This document shows positions 29,396 through 37,541 of a stretch of DNA of 64,000 bases, piece after piece (the stretch's first letter is position 1; the number at the start of each line of letters is the position of its first letter). Where the stretch lies: positions 2,509,501 to 2,573,500 of the forward strand of contig NC_012796.1 in NCBI RefSeq assembly GCF_000010665.1. The letters run 5' to 3'. A model generated the notes under the pieces. The model had not been told where the DNA came from. It searched no databases and was given only the letters and a program-made list of their open reading frames with translations. A program made the position numbers and the translations under genes. This DNA is from Solidesulfovibrio magneticus RS-1. Lineage in GTDB: Bacteria; Desulfobacterota; Desulfovibrionia; Desulfovibrionales; Desulfovibrionaceae.

Positions 29396-31099
29396 ATGCC
29401 CGCCCCTTTTTCCGTGCCCGATATCCTGGGCTCCCTTGAGCGGCCGGTCTTGGCCGTGGACGCCGACGGCCGGGTGGCCAACGCCAACCCCGCCGCGCTT
29501 TCCATGTTCGGCCCCGAGGTGGCCACGCCCGGCGCGGCTCTGCCTCTGGCCCGGCCCGACCTGTGGCAGCCCATGGCCAAATGCCTGGCCGAGGGCGACG
29601 TGGTCTATGATCGCCTCAATGTTGGCTCCAAGACCGTGGTCGCCACCACCTTTCCCATCTGCCGCGACGGCCGGGTGGTCGGGGCCACCTGCATCTGCCG
29701 CCCCTGCGCCGGCGAAGCCCATCCGGCCATGGAAGGCCGCTTGGGGGCCATACTTGATTCCGTGTCCGACGGCATCTGGATCTGCGACGGCACGGGAACC
29801 ATCCTTTCGATCAACGCCGCTTCCGAGCGGCTCAATTCCGTCAACGCCGAGGACTACGTCGGGAAAAATGTCTCCTTGATCGTGGCCCAGCGCATGGTCG
29901 ACCGCTCGGCCACCCTGGACGTGCTCGAAACCAAACGCCAGTCGAGCATGATCCAGCACATCACCAAGACCGGCAAACAGCTCTTGGTCACGGCCACACC
30001 GGTCCTTGGCGACCAGGGCGAGGTGGCCCTGGTGGTGGTCAACGAGCGCGATGTGACGGAATTGCAAAATCTGCGGCAGGGGCTTCAAAACGCCCGCAAG
30101 GTCGAGGAGCGCTACCGCAGCGAACTGGCCGAGTTGTCGCTTTTCGAGCTTTCCCAGAAGGATATCGTGGCCCAAAGCGGGCAAATGCAGCGTACCTTGC
30201 GCACGCTGTTAAAGCTCGCCCAGATGGACGCCTCGCGGGTTTTGCTTCTTGGCGAATCCGGCACCGGCAAGGGTCTGCTCGCCAAATTCCTGCACCAGGT
30301 CAGCCCCCGTTCGCCCAAGCCGTTTATTCAGATCAACTGTCCGGCCGTGCCGGAAAACCTGTTCGAGGCCGAACTTTTTGGCTATGAAAAAGGGGCCTTT
30401 ACCGGCGCGCGCGAGGCCGGCAAGGCGGGGTTGATCGAATTGGCCGCCGGGGGCACGCTCTTTCTCGACGAGGTGGGCGACATCCCCTTGGGCATCCAGG
30501 CCAAGCTGCTCAAATACCTCGACGACCACGAACTGCGCCGCCTGGGCGGGGCCGAGGCCCGCACCGTGGAATGCCGGGTGGTGGCGGCCACCAACTGCGA
30601 CCTGGAAGGCCTGGTCGAGCGCCGCCAGTTCCGCACCGACCTCTATTATCGCCTCAACACCTTCGTGGTGCGCATCGCCCCCCTGCGCGAGCGTCGCGAA
30701 GACATCTTCGGCCTGGCCGAATTCTACCTGGCCCAGCAAAACGCCCGCCATGGCAAGGCCAAACGCCTCTCGGCCCGGGCCATGCGCCAGCTCGAAGCCT
30801 ACGCCTTTCCCGGCAACGTCCGGGAACTCGTCAGCATCATCCAGAAAGCCTTTGTCATGAGCGACGACGACGACCTCACCGACGCGCTCATTGAGGCCCT
30901 GGCCGGCGACGCGCCGCCAGCGGTGGACACGCCGTCCGGCCCCCGTCCCCTGGCCGATTCCACCGAGCAAACGGCCATCCGGCGTCTGCGCGAGGCCATG
31001 GCCGCCTGCCGCACCACCCGGGAGATGGCCGCCCACCTTGGGGTGAGCCAGGCCACGGTGGTGCGCAAGCTCAAGCGTTACGGCCTTTCCCGCTCCTGA
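29396..31099 (+). CDS. PAS-containing sigma-54-dependent transcriptional activator
   Basis: A 567-residue enhancer-binding protein. An N-terminal sensor region has a PAS-like segment (about 1-105) and a second PAS (about 113-225, ending VVNERDVTEL). The AAA+ core has Walker A GESGTGKG (286-293), the sigma-54 contact GAFTGA (333-338) and Walker B TLFLDEVGD. The C-terminal helix-turn-helix (AAHLGVSQATVVRKLKRY, about 547-564) binds DNA. It has no receiver domain, so it probably senses a metabolite directly. It sits just upstream of an aminotransferase operon with dyad sites and a -24/-12 promoter. Confidence 0.94.
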   Translation: MPAPFSVPDILGSLERPVLAVDADGRVANANPAALSMFGPEVATPGAALPLARPDLWQPMAKCLAEGDVVYDRLNVGSKTVVATTFPICRDGRVVGATCICRPCAGEAHPAMEGRLGAILDSVSDGIWICDGTGTILSINAASERLNSVNAEDYVGKNVSLIVAQRMVDRSATLDVLETKRQSSMIQHITKTGKQLLVTATPVLGDQGEVALVVVNERDVTELQNLRQGLQNARKVEERYRSELAELSLFELSQKDIVAQSGQMQRTLRTLLKLAQMDASRVLLLGESGTGKGLLAKFLHQVSPRSPKPFIQINCPAVPENLFEAELFGYEKGAFTGAREAGKAGLIELAAGGTLFLDEVGDIPLGIQAKLLKYLDDHELRRLGGAEARTVECRVVAATNCDLEGLVERRQFRTDLYYRLNTFVVRIAPLRERREDIFGLAEFYLAQQNARHGKAKRLSARAMRQLEAYAFPGNVRELVSIIQKAFVMSDDDDLTDALIEALAGDAPPAVDTPSGPRPLADSTEQTAIRRLREAMAACRTTREMAAHLGVSQATVVRKLKRYGLSRS

Positions 31100-31130
31100 T
31101 TCACTTCTGCATCAGCCGTTTGCGGCCAGG

Positions 31131-31162
31131 ACCGGGATAAACGTTTTTTCGTTTTATCCGGT
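31131..31162 (+). terminator. Stem-loop after the sigma-54 activator gene
   Basis: Arms ACCGGGATAAACG (31131-31143) and CGTTTTATCCGGT (31150-31162) pair with single-base bulges around a T6 loop. The position 31 bases after the stop fits a transcript end, but a clear T-tail is lacking. Confidence 0.4.
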
Positions 31163-31269
31163 TTGGCGGCTTATTGCCTATCATTTGGGATTCTCACGTG
31201 ATTGACGCTTTCTGACGGAAAGGGCCGAGGAACACGCTTGGCGTTTCCGGCCGTGTCCGTGGCGGAAAA

Positions 31270-31292
31270 TGCTGATTCAGCTTGATTCAGCA
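31270..31292 (+). promoter_or_regulatory. Dyad site, candidate activator binding site 1
   Basis: TGCTGA (31270-31275) and TCAGCA (31287-31292) are inverted, and within them GCTGATTCAGC (31271-31281) is itself a perfect odd palindrome followed by a direct repeat TGATTCAGC. The core TGATTC recurs in the site at 31342. It lies about 130-155 bases upstream of the -24/-12 promoter, a normal enhancer position for a sigma-54 activator. Confidence 0.55.
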
Positions 31293-31341
31293 TCTTGTCT
31301 CACAGCATTATTTTGGATTTATTGATTTTTAACATTTTTGC

Positions 31342-31359
31342 TGATTCACAATAGAATCA
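31342..31359 (+). promoter_or_regulatory. Dyad site, candidate activator binding site 2
   Basis: TGATTC (31342-31347), six bases, GAATCA (31354-31359): an inverted repeat sharing the TGATTC core with the site at 31270. It lies about 65-80 bases upstream of the -24 element. The bases between are very A/T-rich, as expected for DNA bending. Confidence 0.55.
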
Positions 31360-31422
31360 CAGTCTCGTAGCCAAATTCGTCATATGACTTATAATACATT
31401 GATATATTTTAACATACAAACT

Positions 31423-31438
31423 CGGTCCGCTTCTTGCT
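31423..31438 (+). promoter_or_regulatory. Candidate sigma-54 (-24/-12) promoter
   Basis: CGGTCCGCTTCTTGCT has GG and GC separated by exactly ten bases and a perfect -12 element TTGCT; the -24 element (CGGTCC against TGGCAC) is weaker. It lies about 78 bases before the GTG of the aminotransferase gene, downstream of two dyad sites and next to a sigma-54 activator gene. Confidence 0.6.
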
Positions 31439-31515
31439 GAGAAGGCAGCTTGCCAACTGTGTGCATTTTAGTACGAGGCACTTACGCCACCACCTGAAAC
31501 ATCCGAGGATGATCC

Positions 31516-32841
31516 GTGAACACCACCGACAAGGCGCAGGAACTGCAAGCATTGCGTGATCGCTATGTCCCCAAGGGGCATCCCAACGCCACGCCCTTTT
31601 TCGTCGAATCCGCCAAGGGCGCCCTGCTTCGCGACGTCACCGGACGCGAGTTCATCGATTTCGTCGGCGGCATCGGCGTGTTAAACGTCGGCCACTGCCA
31701 CCCCAAGGTCGTCGCCGCCGTCAAGGATCAGGCCGGACGCTATCTCCACACCTGCTCCATGGTCACCATGTACGAGCCCTACGTCCAGCTCGCCGCCCGC
31801 CTGTCCGAGGCCGCCCCGGGCGACTTCGAGAAAAAGGCGATGTTCGTCAACAGCGGCTCCGAAGCCGTGGAAAACGCCGTGAAGATCGCTCGTTGCCACA
31901 CCGGCCGGGCCGGCGTCGTGTCCATGAAAAACGCCTTCCACGGCCGCACCCTGCTGGCCATGTCCCTAACCAGCAAGGTCAAGCCCTACAAATTCGGCTT
32001 CGGCCCCCTGGCCCCGGAAGTCTACCAGTACCCCAACTACGCCTACTGCTACCGTTGCCCCCTGGGCCTGACCTATCCCAAGTGCGGCGTGGCCTGCGCC
32101 GACAAGCTGCGCGAATTCTTCATCGCCACCGCCGCCGCCGAGAACATCGCCTGCATCATCGCCGAGCCGGTCCAGGGCGAAGGCGGCTTCGTGGTTCCGC
32201 CCAAGGAATTCTTCGAGAAGCTGCGCGCCATCTGCGACGAATACGGCATCGTCTTTATCGCCGACGAAATCCAGTCCGGCTTTGGCCGCACCTCCAAGCT
32301 CTTTGCCATGGAGCACTTCGGCGTGGCCCCGGACCTCATGACCGTGGCCAAATCCATGGGCGGCGGCCTGCCCCTGGCCGGCGTGGTCGGCAAGGCCGAG
32401 ATCATGGATGCCGTGGCCCCGGGCGGCATCGGCGGCACCTACGGCGGCAACCCGCTGGCCTGCCGCGCCGGCCTGGCCGTCATGGACATCTTCGAACAAG
32501 ACAACCTGCTGGCCAAGGCCGAGCGCCTGGGCAACGTGGTCAAGCGCCGGTTTGCCGCGTTTAAAAAACAGTACCAGCTCATCGGCGACGAGCGCGGCCT
32601 TGGAGCCATGCGCGCCCTGGAATTCGTCTCCGACCGCGCCACCAAGGCCCCCTGCCCCGAGGCGGCCAAGGGCGTGGCCAAGTTCTGCCAGGACAACGGC
32701 CTGCTCGTGTTGTCCTGCGGCAACTTCGGCAACTGCATCCGGGTGCTCATGCCGCTGGTCATCACCCGTGACCAGCTCGACCGCGGCCTGGACATTATGG
32801 AAGAAGGCATCCGCGAGGTCTCCAAAAGCCTCGGCAAATAA
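31516..32841 (+). CDS. Class III (GabT-like) PLP-dependent aminotransferase
   Basis: A 441-residue fold-type I transaminase. It has SGSEAVENAVKIAR (pyridoxal-phosphate phosphate cradle), AFHGRTLLAMSLT, the Asp of FIADEIQSGFGR and the PLP Lys in MTVAKSMGGGLPLAGVVG. It resembles 4-aminobutyrate aminotransferase and related omega-amino-acid transaminases, giving a semialdehyde. A Cys cluster around YAYCYRCPLGLTYPKCGVAC is typical of a GabT subgroup. The start is the GTG at 31516 with CGAGG upstream. It heads the operon with transporter and AOR genes. Exact substrate unknown. Confidence 0.88.
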   Translation: MNTTDKAQELQALRDRYVPKGHPNATPFFVESAKGALLRDVTGREFIDFVGGIGVLNVGHCHPKVVAAVKDQAGRYLHTCSMVTMYEPYVQLAARLSEAAPGDFEKKAMFVNSGSEAVENAVKIARCHTGRAGVVSMKNAFHGRTLLAMSLTSKVKPYKFGFGPLAPEVYQYPNYAYCYRCPLGLTYPKCGVACADKLREFFIATAAAENIACIIAEPVQGEGGFVVPPKEFFEKLRAICDEYGIVFIADEIQSGFGRTSKLFAMEHFGVAPDLMTVAKSMGGGLPLAGVVGKAEIMDAVAPGGIGGTYGGNPLACRAGLAVMDIFEQDNLLAKAERLGNVVKRRFAAFKKQYQLIGDERGLGAMRALEFVSDRATKAPCPEAAKGVAKFCQDNGLLVLSCGNFGNCIRVLMPLVITRDQLDRGLDIMEEGIREVSKSLGK

Positions 32842-32890
32842 CGGCAACAAGGCCCGACCCAGCCAACCGACAACGTAAAGAGGTGCAGGC

Positions 32891-34138
32891 ATGAAAAACG
32901 GTTCCATCACGACGATTCTGGCCGGCTGCATGGGCATGGCCCTGTCCGCCGCCCTGTTCGCCGCTCCGGCCCTGGCCGCCGACAAGACCGTCAAGATCGG
33001 CAACGTCGAGCCCCTGTCCGGTCCGTCGGCCTCGGTCGGCGTCCAGGGCAAGCAGGCCCGGGAAATGGCCATCGAGGAGATCAACGCCGCCGGCGGCATC
33101 AAGTCCCTGGGCGGCGCCAAGCTGGAGCTGGTCTACGCCGACAGCAAGTCCGACCCCACCGTCGGCGTCACCGAGACCGAGCGCCTTATCAACACCGAAA
33201 AAGTCAACCTCATGACCGGCTGCTGGAACTCCGCCGTCACCTACCCGGCCACCCAGGTGGCCGAGCGCTACGGCATCCCCTTCGTGGTGCCCGTGGCCGT
33301 GCGCGACACCATCACCGAGCGCGGATTTAAAAACGTCTTCCGCATCGCTGCCAAGGACTCCTGGTGGGTGCGCGACCAGTTCCGTTTCCTCAAAGATATG
33401 CAGGAAGAAACCGGCGTGAAGCTGCAAAAGATCGCCTTTGTCTTTGAAAACGGCGACTGGGGCACCGGCTTTGCCGAGAAGTGGCGCGAACTGGCCAAGA
33501 AAGACGGCTACGAGGTCGTCCTCGACGAACCCTATCCCAGCACCGCCACCGACCTCACCCCGGTGGTGACCAAGCTCAAGGCCGCCAAGCCTGACATCGT
33601 CATGCTGGTGTCCAACGCCGCCGACGCCATCCTTTTGACCAACACCATGGCCGAAATGCAGGTCAAGCCCAAGGTCGTCCTGGCCAGCGGCGGCGGCCAC
33701 GCCGATCCCAAGTTCCTGGAAAACACCGACACCAACGCCCTGGGCATCTTTGACGAAGTCGAGTGGAACACCGACGTCAACAAGCCCGCCGCCAAGCCGG
33801 CCAACGAGAAGTTCAAGAAGAAGTACGGCTACGACCTGACCGGCGAGTCCGTTGACGCCTACGTCGCCATGTATGTCATCGCCGACGCCCTGGAACGCGC
33901 CGCCTCCACCGAGCCGGCCAAGATCCGCGACGCCCTGGCCGCCACCAACCTGACCACCGGACCGGGCATGGTCGTCTCCTACGACGGCGTCCAGTTCGAC
34001 GAGACCGGCCAGAACAAGAACGCCGGCATCGTCATCGTCCAGGTGGCCAACGTGGACGGCAAGCCCGACCGCGTCACCGTGTGGCCCAAGGCCGCCCGCC
34101 GCGCCGGGTACGTCCCGGCCTTCCCGGCCAACAAGTAG
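32891..34138 (+). CDS. Liv-type ABC transporter substrate-binding protein (second system)
   Basis: A 415-residue periplasmic binding protein. Signal peptide to about residue 30 (AAPALA cleavage), then KTVKIGNVEPLSGPSASVGVQGKQ and EINAAGGIKSLGGAKLE. It is a distinct paralogue of the protein at 11088, with WNSAVTYPATQVAERYGIPFVVP typical of the amide/urea/short-chain group of this family. The ligand is probably the substrate of the aminotransferase encoded 49 bases upstream. Confidence 0.9.
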   Translation: MKNGSITTILAGCMGMALSAALFAAPALAADKTVKIGNVEPLSGPSASVGVQGKQAREMAIEEINAAGGIKSLGGAKLELVYADSKSDPTVGVTETERLINTEKVNLMTGCWNSAVTYPATQVAERYGIPFVVPVAVRDTITERGFKNVFRIAAKDSWWVRDQFRFLKDMQEETGVKLQKIAFVFENGDWGTGFAEKWRELAKKDGYEVVLDEPYPSTATDLTPVVTKLKAAKPDIVMLVSNAADAILLTNTMAEMQVKPKVVLASGGGHADPKFLENTDTNALGIFDEVEWNTDVNKPAAKPANEKFKKKYGYDLTGESVDAYVAMYVIADALERAASTEPAKIRDALAATNLTTGPGMVVSYDGVQFDETGQNKNAGIVIVQVANVDGKPDRVTVWPKAARRAGYVPAFPANK

Positions 34139-34155
34139 TAACACGTTGCAGTAAC

Positions 34156-34184
34156 GCCCCGGACCGGCCTTTCCGGTCCGGGGC
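34156..34184 (+). promoter_or_regulatory. Intercistronic hairpin after the binding-protein gene
   Basis: A perfect 12-bp stem, GCCCCGGACCGG (34156-34167) with CCGGTCCGGGGC (34173-34184), and no T-tract. It probably protects the upstream message or causes partial termination, so more binding protein than permease is made. Confidence 0.65.
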
Positions 34185-34205
34185 AAACGTCCGGAGAGGC
34201 TTTTC

Positions 34206-35090
34206 ATGACCGCGGTGATTCAGGCGGCGCTCAACGGCGCCATGATGGGAGCCATGTACGGGCTGACCGCCCTCGGATTGACCCTGATCTTCGGGGTCAT
34301 GAAGGTGGTCAACTTCGCCCACGGCTCACTGCTCATGGTTGGCATGTTCAGCGCATATTGGCTGATTCGACTCACGGGCATCCACCCGTATCTGGCCCTT
34401 GTCATCGTACCGCCCGTCCTGTTCGTTTTCGGCTATTATCTGCAGGACGTGGTCATCAAACCCGTGTTCAAAGCCGAAGGCCAGGTGCGCGAACCGTTGA
34501 CGGTCATCATCGTCACCACCGGCGTCTGGTACGTCCTTGACAACCTGGCGCTCATGCTGTTTGGCGCCGAGTACCGCACCGTGCGCACGGCCATTTCCAA
34601 CAAGTCCTTCGCGCTTGGCGAATTCATCATCTCCATCCCCAAATTTTCCGGCTTCGTGGTGGCCGTCGCCACGGCCGTCGGCCTTGCCCTTTTTATGCGC
34701 AAAACCAAAACCGGCAAAGCCCTTCGCGCCACCAGCCTGGACCGCGAAGCGGCCAACCTCATGGGCATCAACCAGTACCGCATCTACAACATCGCCTTCG
34801 GCCTCGGCACGGCCATCGCCGGCATCGCGGGCTGCGTGCTCATCCCCTTTTACTACGTCTACCCTTCGGTTGGCGTGGTCTTCGACATCCGGGCGTTTAT
34901 CATCGTCGTGCTTGGCGGCCTGGGCAGCATTCCCGGTGCGCTCCTTGGCGGCTTGGTCATCGGCCTGATCGAGTCCGTCTTCTCCCAGTTCATGGCCTCC
35001 ACCTGGACCGAAGCCATCATCTACGCCATCTTCCTCATCATTCTCTTCGTCAAACCATCCGGCTTCTTCGGCCACAAACAGGATTGGTAG
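34206..35090 (+). CDS. Liv-type ABC transporter permease (LivH-like, second system)
   Basis: A 294-residue membrane permease with the LivH motifs GLTLIFGVMKVVNFAHGSL and GKALRATSLDREAANLMGIN and about eight membrane helices. A good GGAGAGG site precedes the ATG. It is followed 10 bases later by its LivM-like partner. Confidence 0.94.
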   Translation: MTAVIQAALNGAMMGAMYGLTALGLTLIFGVMKVVNFAHGSLLMVGMFSAYWLIRLTGIHPYLALVIVPPVLFVFGYYLQDVVIKPVFKAEGQVREPLTVIIVTTGVWYVLDNLALMLFGAEYRTVRTAISNKSFALGEFIISIPKFSGFVVAVATAVGLALFMRKTKTGKALRATSLDREAANLMGINQYRIYNIAFGLGTAIAGIAGCVLIPFYYVYPSVGVVFDIRAFIIVVLGGLGSIPGALLGGLVIGLIESVFSQFMASTWTEAIIYAIFLIILFVKPSGFFGHKQDW

Positions 35091-35100
35091 GAGGCGCGCC

Positions 35101-36108
35101 GTGAGCCGAAAACAACTCGACCGGATATTGCTGGCAGTGGTTGCCCTGGCCGCCTTCGGGCTGCCCCTGGTGGTGACCTCGCCCACCTATCTGCAAATCC
35201 TCATCCTGCTCTTTTTCTACGCCTATCTGACCACGGCCTGGAACCTGGTCGGTGGTTTCGCCGGCGTGTTGCCCTTGGGGCATTCCGTTTTCGTCGGCAT
35301 CGGGGCCTACACCTCCTCGATCCTGACCCTGCAGTATGGCGTGTCGCCCTGGATCGGCATGCTGGTCGGCGGAGCCATCGCCGCCGTCATCGGCGTCATC
35401 ATCGGCCTGCCCACCTTCCGGATGCGCGGGGCCTACTTCTGTCTGTGCACCATCGCCTTTGCCGAAGGCATCCGGGTCATGGTGGAAAACATCGACACCT
35501 TGGGACCGCTCAAAATAAACGGCCCCCGGGGCCTGCTCGTGCCGCTGCTCAAGGACCCGACGTTCTGGGACTACCAGTTCATGTCCAAGCTGCCGTACTA
35601 TTACATCATCTTGGTGCTTCTGATCCTGGTCCTGGCCTTTACCTGGTTCGTCTCACGCTCCAAGATCGGCTACTATCTGGCCGCCGGCGGCGAAGAACCC
35701 GACGCCGCCGCCGCTCTGGGCATCAACGTGGCCAACTACAAGCTCTTCGCCATGGCCCTGTCCTGCTTCCTGACCGCCCTGGCCGGCACGTTCTACGCCC
35801 AGCTCATGCTCTACTTCTATCCCAAGGGCCTCATGGGCCTGGATCTCTCCTTCGAGATCGCGTTTATCGCGCTCATCGGCGGCCGGGGTACCATCGCCGG
35901 CCCGGTCATCGGCGCGCTGCTCTTGCGACCGCTTAATGAATTCACCCGCATCTACTTAAGCGACATGCTGCCCGGGCTGCATCTGGTCATCTTCGGGCTC
36001 ATCCTCATCCTGGTCATGATCTACCTGCCCAAGGGTCTCACCGCGCCACTGGCCGCCCTTTATGACCGGCTGGCCCGCAAAATCACCGGCCAGGGAGCAG
36101 CGAAATGA
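35101..36108 (+). CDS. Liv-type ABC transporter permease (LivM-like, second system)
   Basis: A 335-residue permease with about nine membrane segments and the LivM-type coupling region SKIGYYLAAGGEEPDAAAALGIN. The GTG start has GGAGG upstream. Its stop overlaps the next ATG (ATGA). Confidence 0.93.
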   Translation: MSRKQLDRILLAVVALAAFGLPLVVTSPTYLQILILLFFYAYLTTAWNLVGGFAGVLPLGHSVFVGIGAYTSSILTLQYGVSPWIGMLVGGAIAAVIGVIIGLPTFRMRGAYFCLCTIAFAEGIRVMVENIDTLGPLKINGPRGLLVPLLKDPTFWDYQFMSKLPYYYIILVLLILVLAFTWFVSRSKIGYYLAAGGEEPDAAAALGINVANYKLFAMALSCFLTALAGTFYAQLMLYFYPKGLMGLDLSFEIAFIALIGGRGTIAGPVIGALLLRPLNEFTRIYLSDMLPGLHLVIFGLILILVMIYLPKGLTAPLAALYDRLARKITGQGAAK

Positions 36109-36833
36109 GCAACATCCTGGAAGTCACCAATCTCACCAAGCACTTCGGGGGCTTAACCGCCGTCAGCTCCCTGGACCTGCACATCAAGACCGGCGAAATC
36201 CTGGCGCTCATTGGTCCCAATGGCGCGGGCAAATCCACGGTCTTTAACCTCGTGGCCGGCGTGTTCGCCCCCTCCGAAGGCGTGATCAAGTTCGCCGGAC
36301 AGACCATCCACGGCCAAAAGCCCTGGGATCTCGCCCGGCTGGGCCTGGCCCGCACCTTCCAGATCGTCAAGCCTTTCGGCAGCAAGACCGTGCTGTACAA
36401 CGTCATGGTGGGAGCCTTTTTGCGCACCAATTCCACCATCAAGGCCCGGGAAATTGCTGAAGAAGTGCTGGTCACCCTCCAGCTCGACCATACCAAGGAC
36501 ATGCTGGCCGCCAACCTCACCATCGCCGACCGCAAACGCCTGGAGATCGCCAAGGCCCTGGCCACCGATCCCAAACTGCTGCTCCTCGACGAGGTCATGG
36601 CCGGACTGCGGCCCACCGAAGTCGACGACATGATCGGCATCATCCGGGGACTTCGCGACCGTGGCGTCACCGTCTTTGTCATCGAGCACATCATGCGCGC
36701 CGTCATGGCCCTGTCCGACCGGGTGGTGGTCATCCAGTTCGGCCAGAAGATCGCCGAAGGCTCGCCCGAGGCCGTCACCAAGGATGAAAACGTCATCAAG
36801 GCCTATCTGGGAGGCGAGTATGACGCTGCTTAG
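36105..36833 (+). CDS. Liv-type ABC transporter ATPase (LivG-like, second system)
   Basis: A 242-residue ATPase with Walker A GPNGAGKST (about residues 36-44), RTFQIVKPF, and Walker B LLLLDEVMAGLRP. The signature is degenerate (LTIADRKRLEIAKAL) in the manner of LivG. It overlaps both neighbours. Confidence 0.94.
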   Translation: MSNILEVTNLTKHFGGLTAVSSLDLHIKTGEILALIGPNGAGKSTVFNLVAGVFAPSEGVIKFAGQTIHGQKPWDLARLGLARTFQIVKPFGSKTVLYNVMVGAFLRTNSTIKAREIAEEVLVTLQLDHTKDMLAANLTIADRKRLEIAKALATDPKLLLLDEVMAGLRPTEVDDMIGIIRGLRDRGVTVFVIEHIMRAVMALSDRVVVIQFGQKIAEGSPEAVTKDENVIKAYLGGEYDAA

Positions 36834-37530
36834 CGTGGAGAACATCAACGTCGCGTATGGCGACGTGCAGATCATCAACGACCTCTCGCTGACGGTCAAC
36901 GAAGGCGAGGTGGTGAGCATCATCGGCGGCAACGGCGCGGGCAAGTCGACCTTGCTGAAGGCCATTTCGGGCCTGGTGCCGCCAAGTTCGGGCATCATCC
37001 GGTTTCGGGGCGAAGCCATCCAGGCCCTGCCCCCCGAAGCCATCGTCGAGCGTGGCGTCATTCATGTGCCCGAAGGCCGCCGGCTCTTCTCGCTCATGAC
37101 CGTGGCCGAGAACCTGGACATCGGGGCCTACAACTCCCGGGCCTATAAGGACCGCGACAAAACCCTGCGCCAGGTCTACGAACTGCTGCCGCGCCTGCTC
37201 GAGCGCCAGACCCAGCTGGCCATGACGCTCTCCGGCGGCGAGCAGCAGATGGTGGCCATCGGCCGGGGGCTCATGGCCCTGCCGGGCCTGCTCATGCTCG
37301 ACGAGCCGTCCCTGGGTCTGGCTCCCATCCTGGTCAAGTCGATCTTCGAGACCCTGCGCAAGATCGCCGACGCCGGCACCACGGTGCTTCTGGTCGAACA
37401 GGACGTCAACCATTCGCTGCGTCTGTCCGACCGGGGCTACGTCCTGGAACACGGCCGGGTGGCCATGTCCGGCTCGGCCAAGGAACTGCTGGAAAACCCC
37501 CACGTCAAATCGGCCTATCTCGGCATTTAA
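36820..37530 (+). CDS. Liv-type ABC transporter ATPase (LivF-like, second system)
   Basis: A 236-residue ATPase with Walker A GGNGAGKST, the signature LSGGEQQMVAIGRGLM and Walker B LLMLDEPSLGLAP. The start is the ATG at 36820, 14 bases inside the previous gene, because the family begins MTLLSVENINVAYG there. It is followed 11 bases later by the AOR gene. Confidence 0.95.
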   Translation: MTLLSVENINVAYGDVQIINDLSLTVNEGEVVSIIGGNGAGKSTLLKAISGLVPPSSGIIRFRGEAIQALPPEAIVERGVIHVPEGRRLFSLMTVAENLDIGAYNSRAYKDRDKTLRQVYELLPRLLERQTQLAMTLSGGEQQMVAIGRGLMALPGLLMLDEPSLGLAPILVKSIFETLRKIADAGTTVLLVEQDVNHSLRLSDRGYVLEHGRVAMSGSAKELLENPHVKSAYLGI

Positions 37531-37541
37531 AAGGAAAAGCC

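Noticed and set aside
31163-31180. A possible second -24/-12 promoter (TGGCGGCTTATTGCC)
   Set aside because: The spacing between GG and GC is nine bases, one short of the strict ten needed, so the site at 31423 is preferred.
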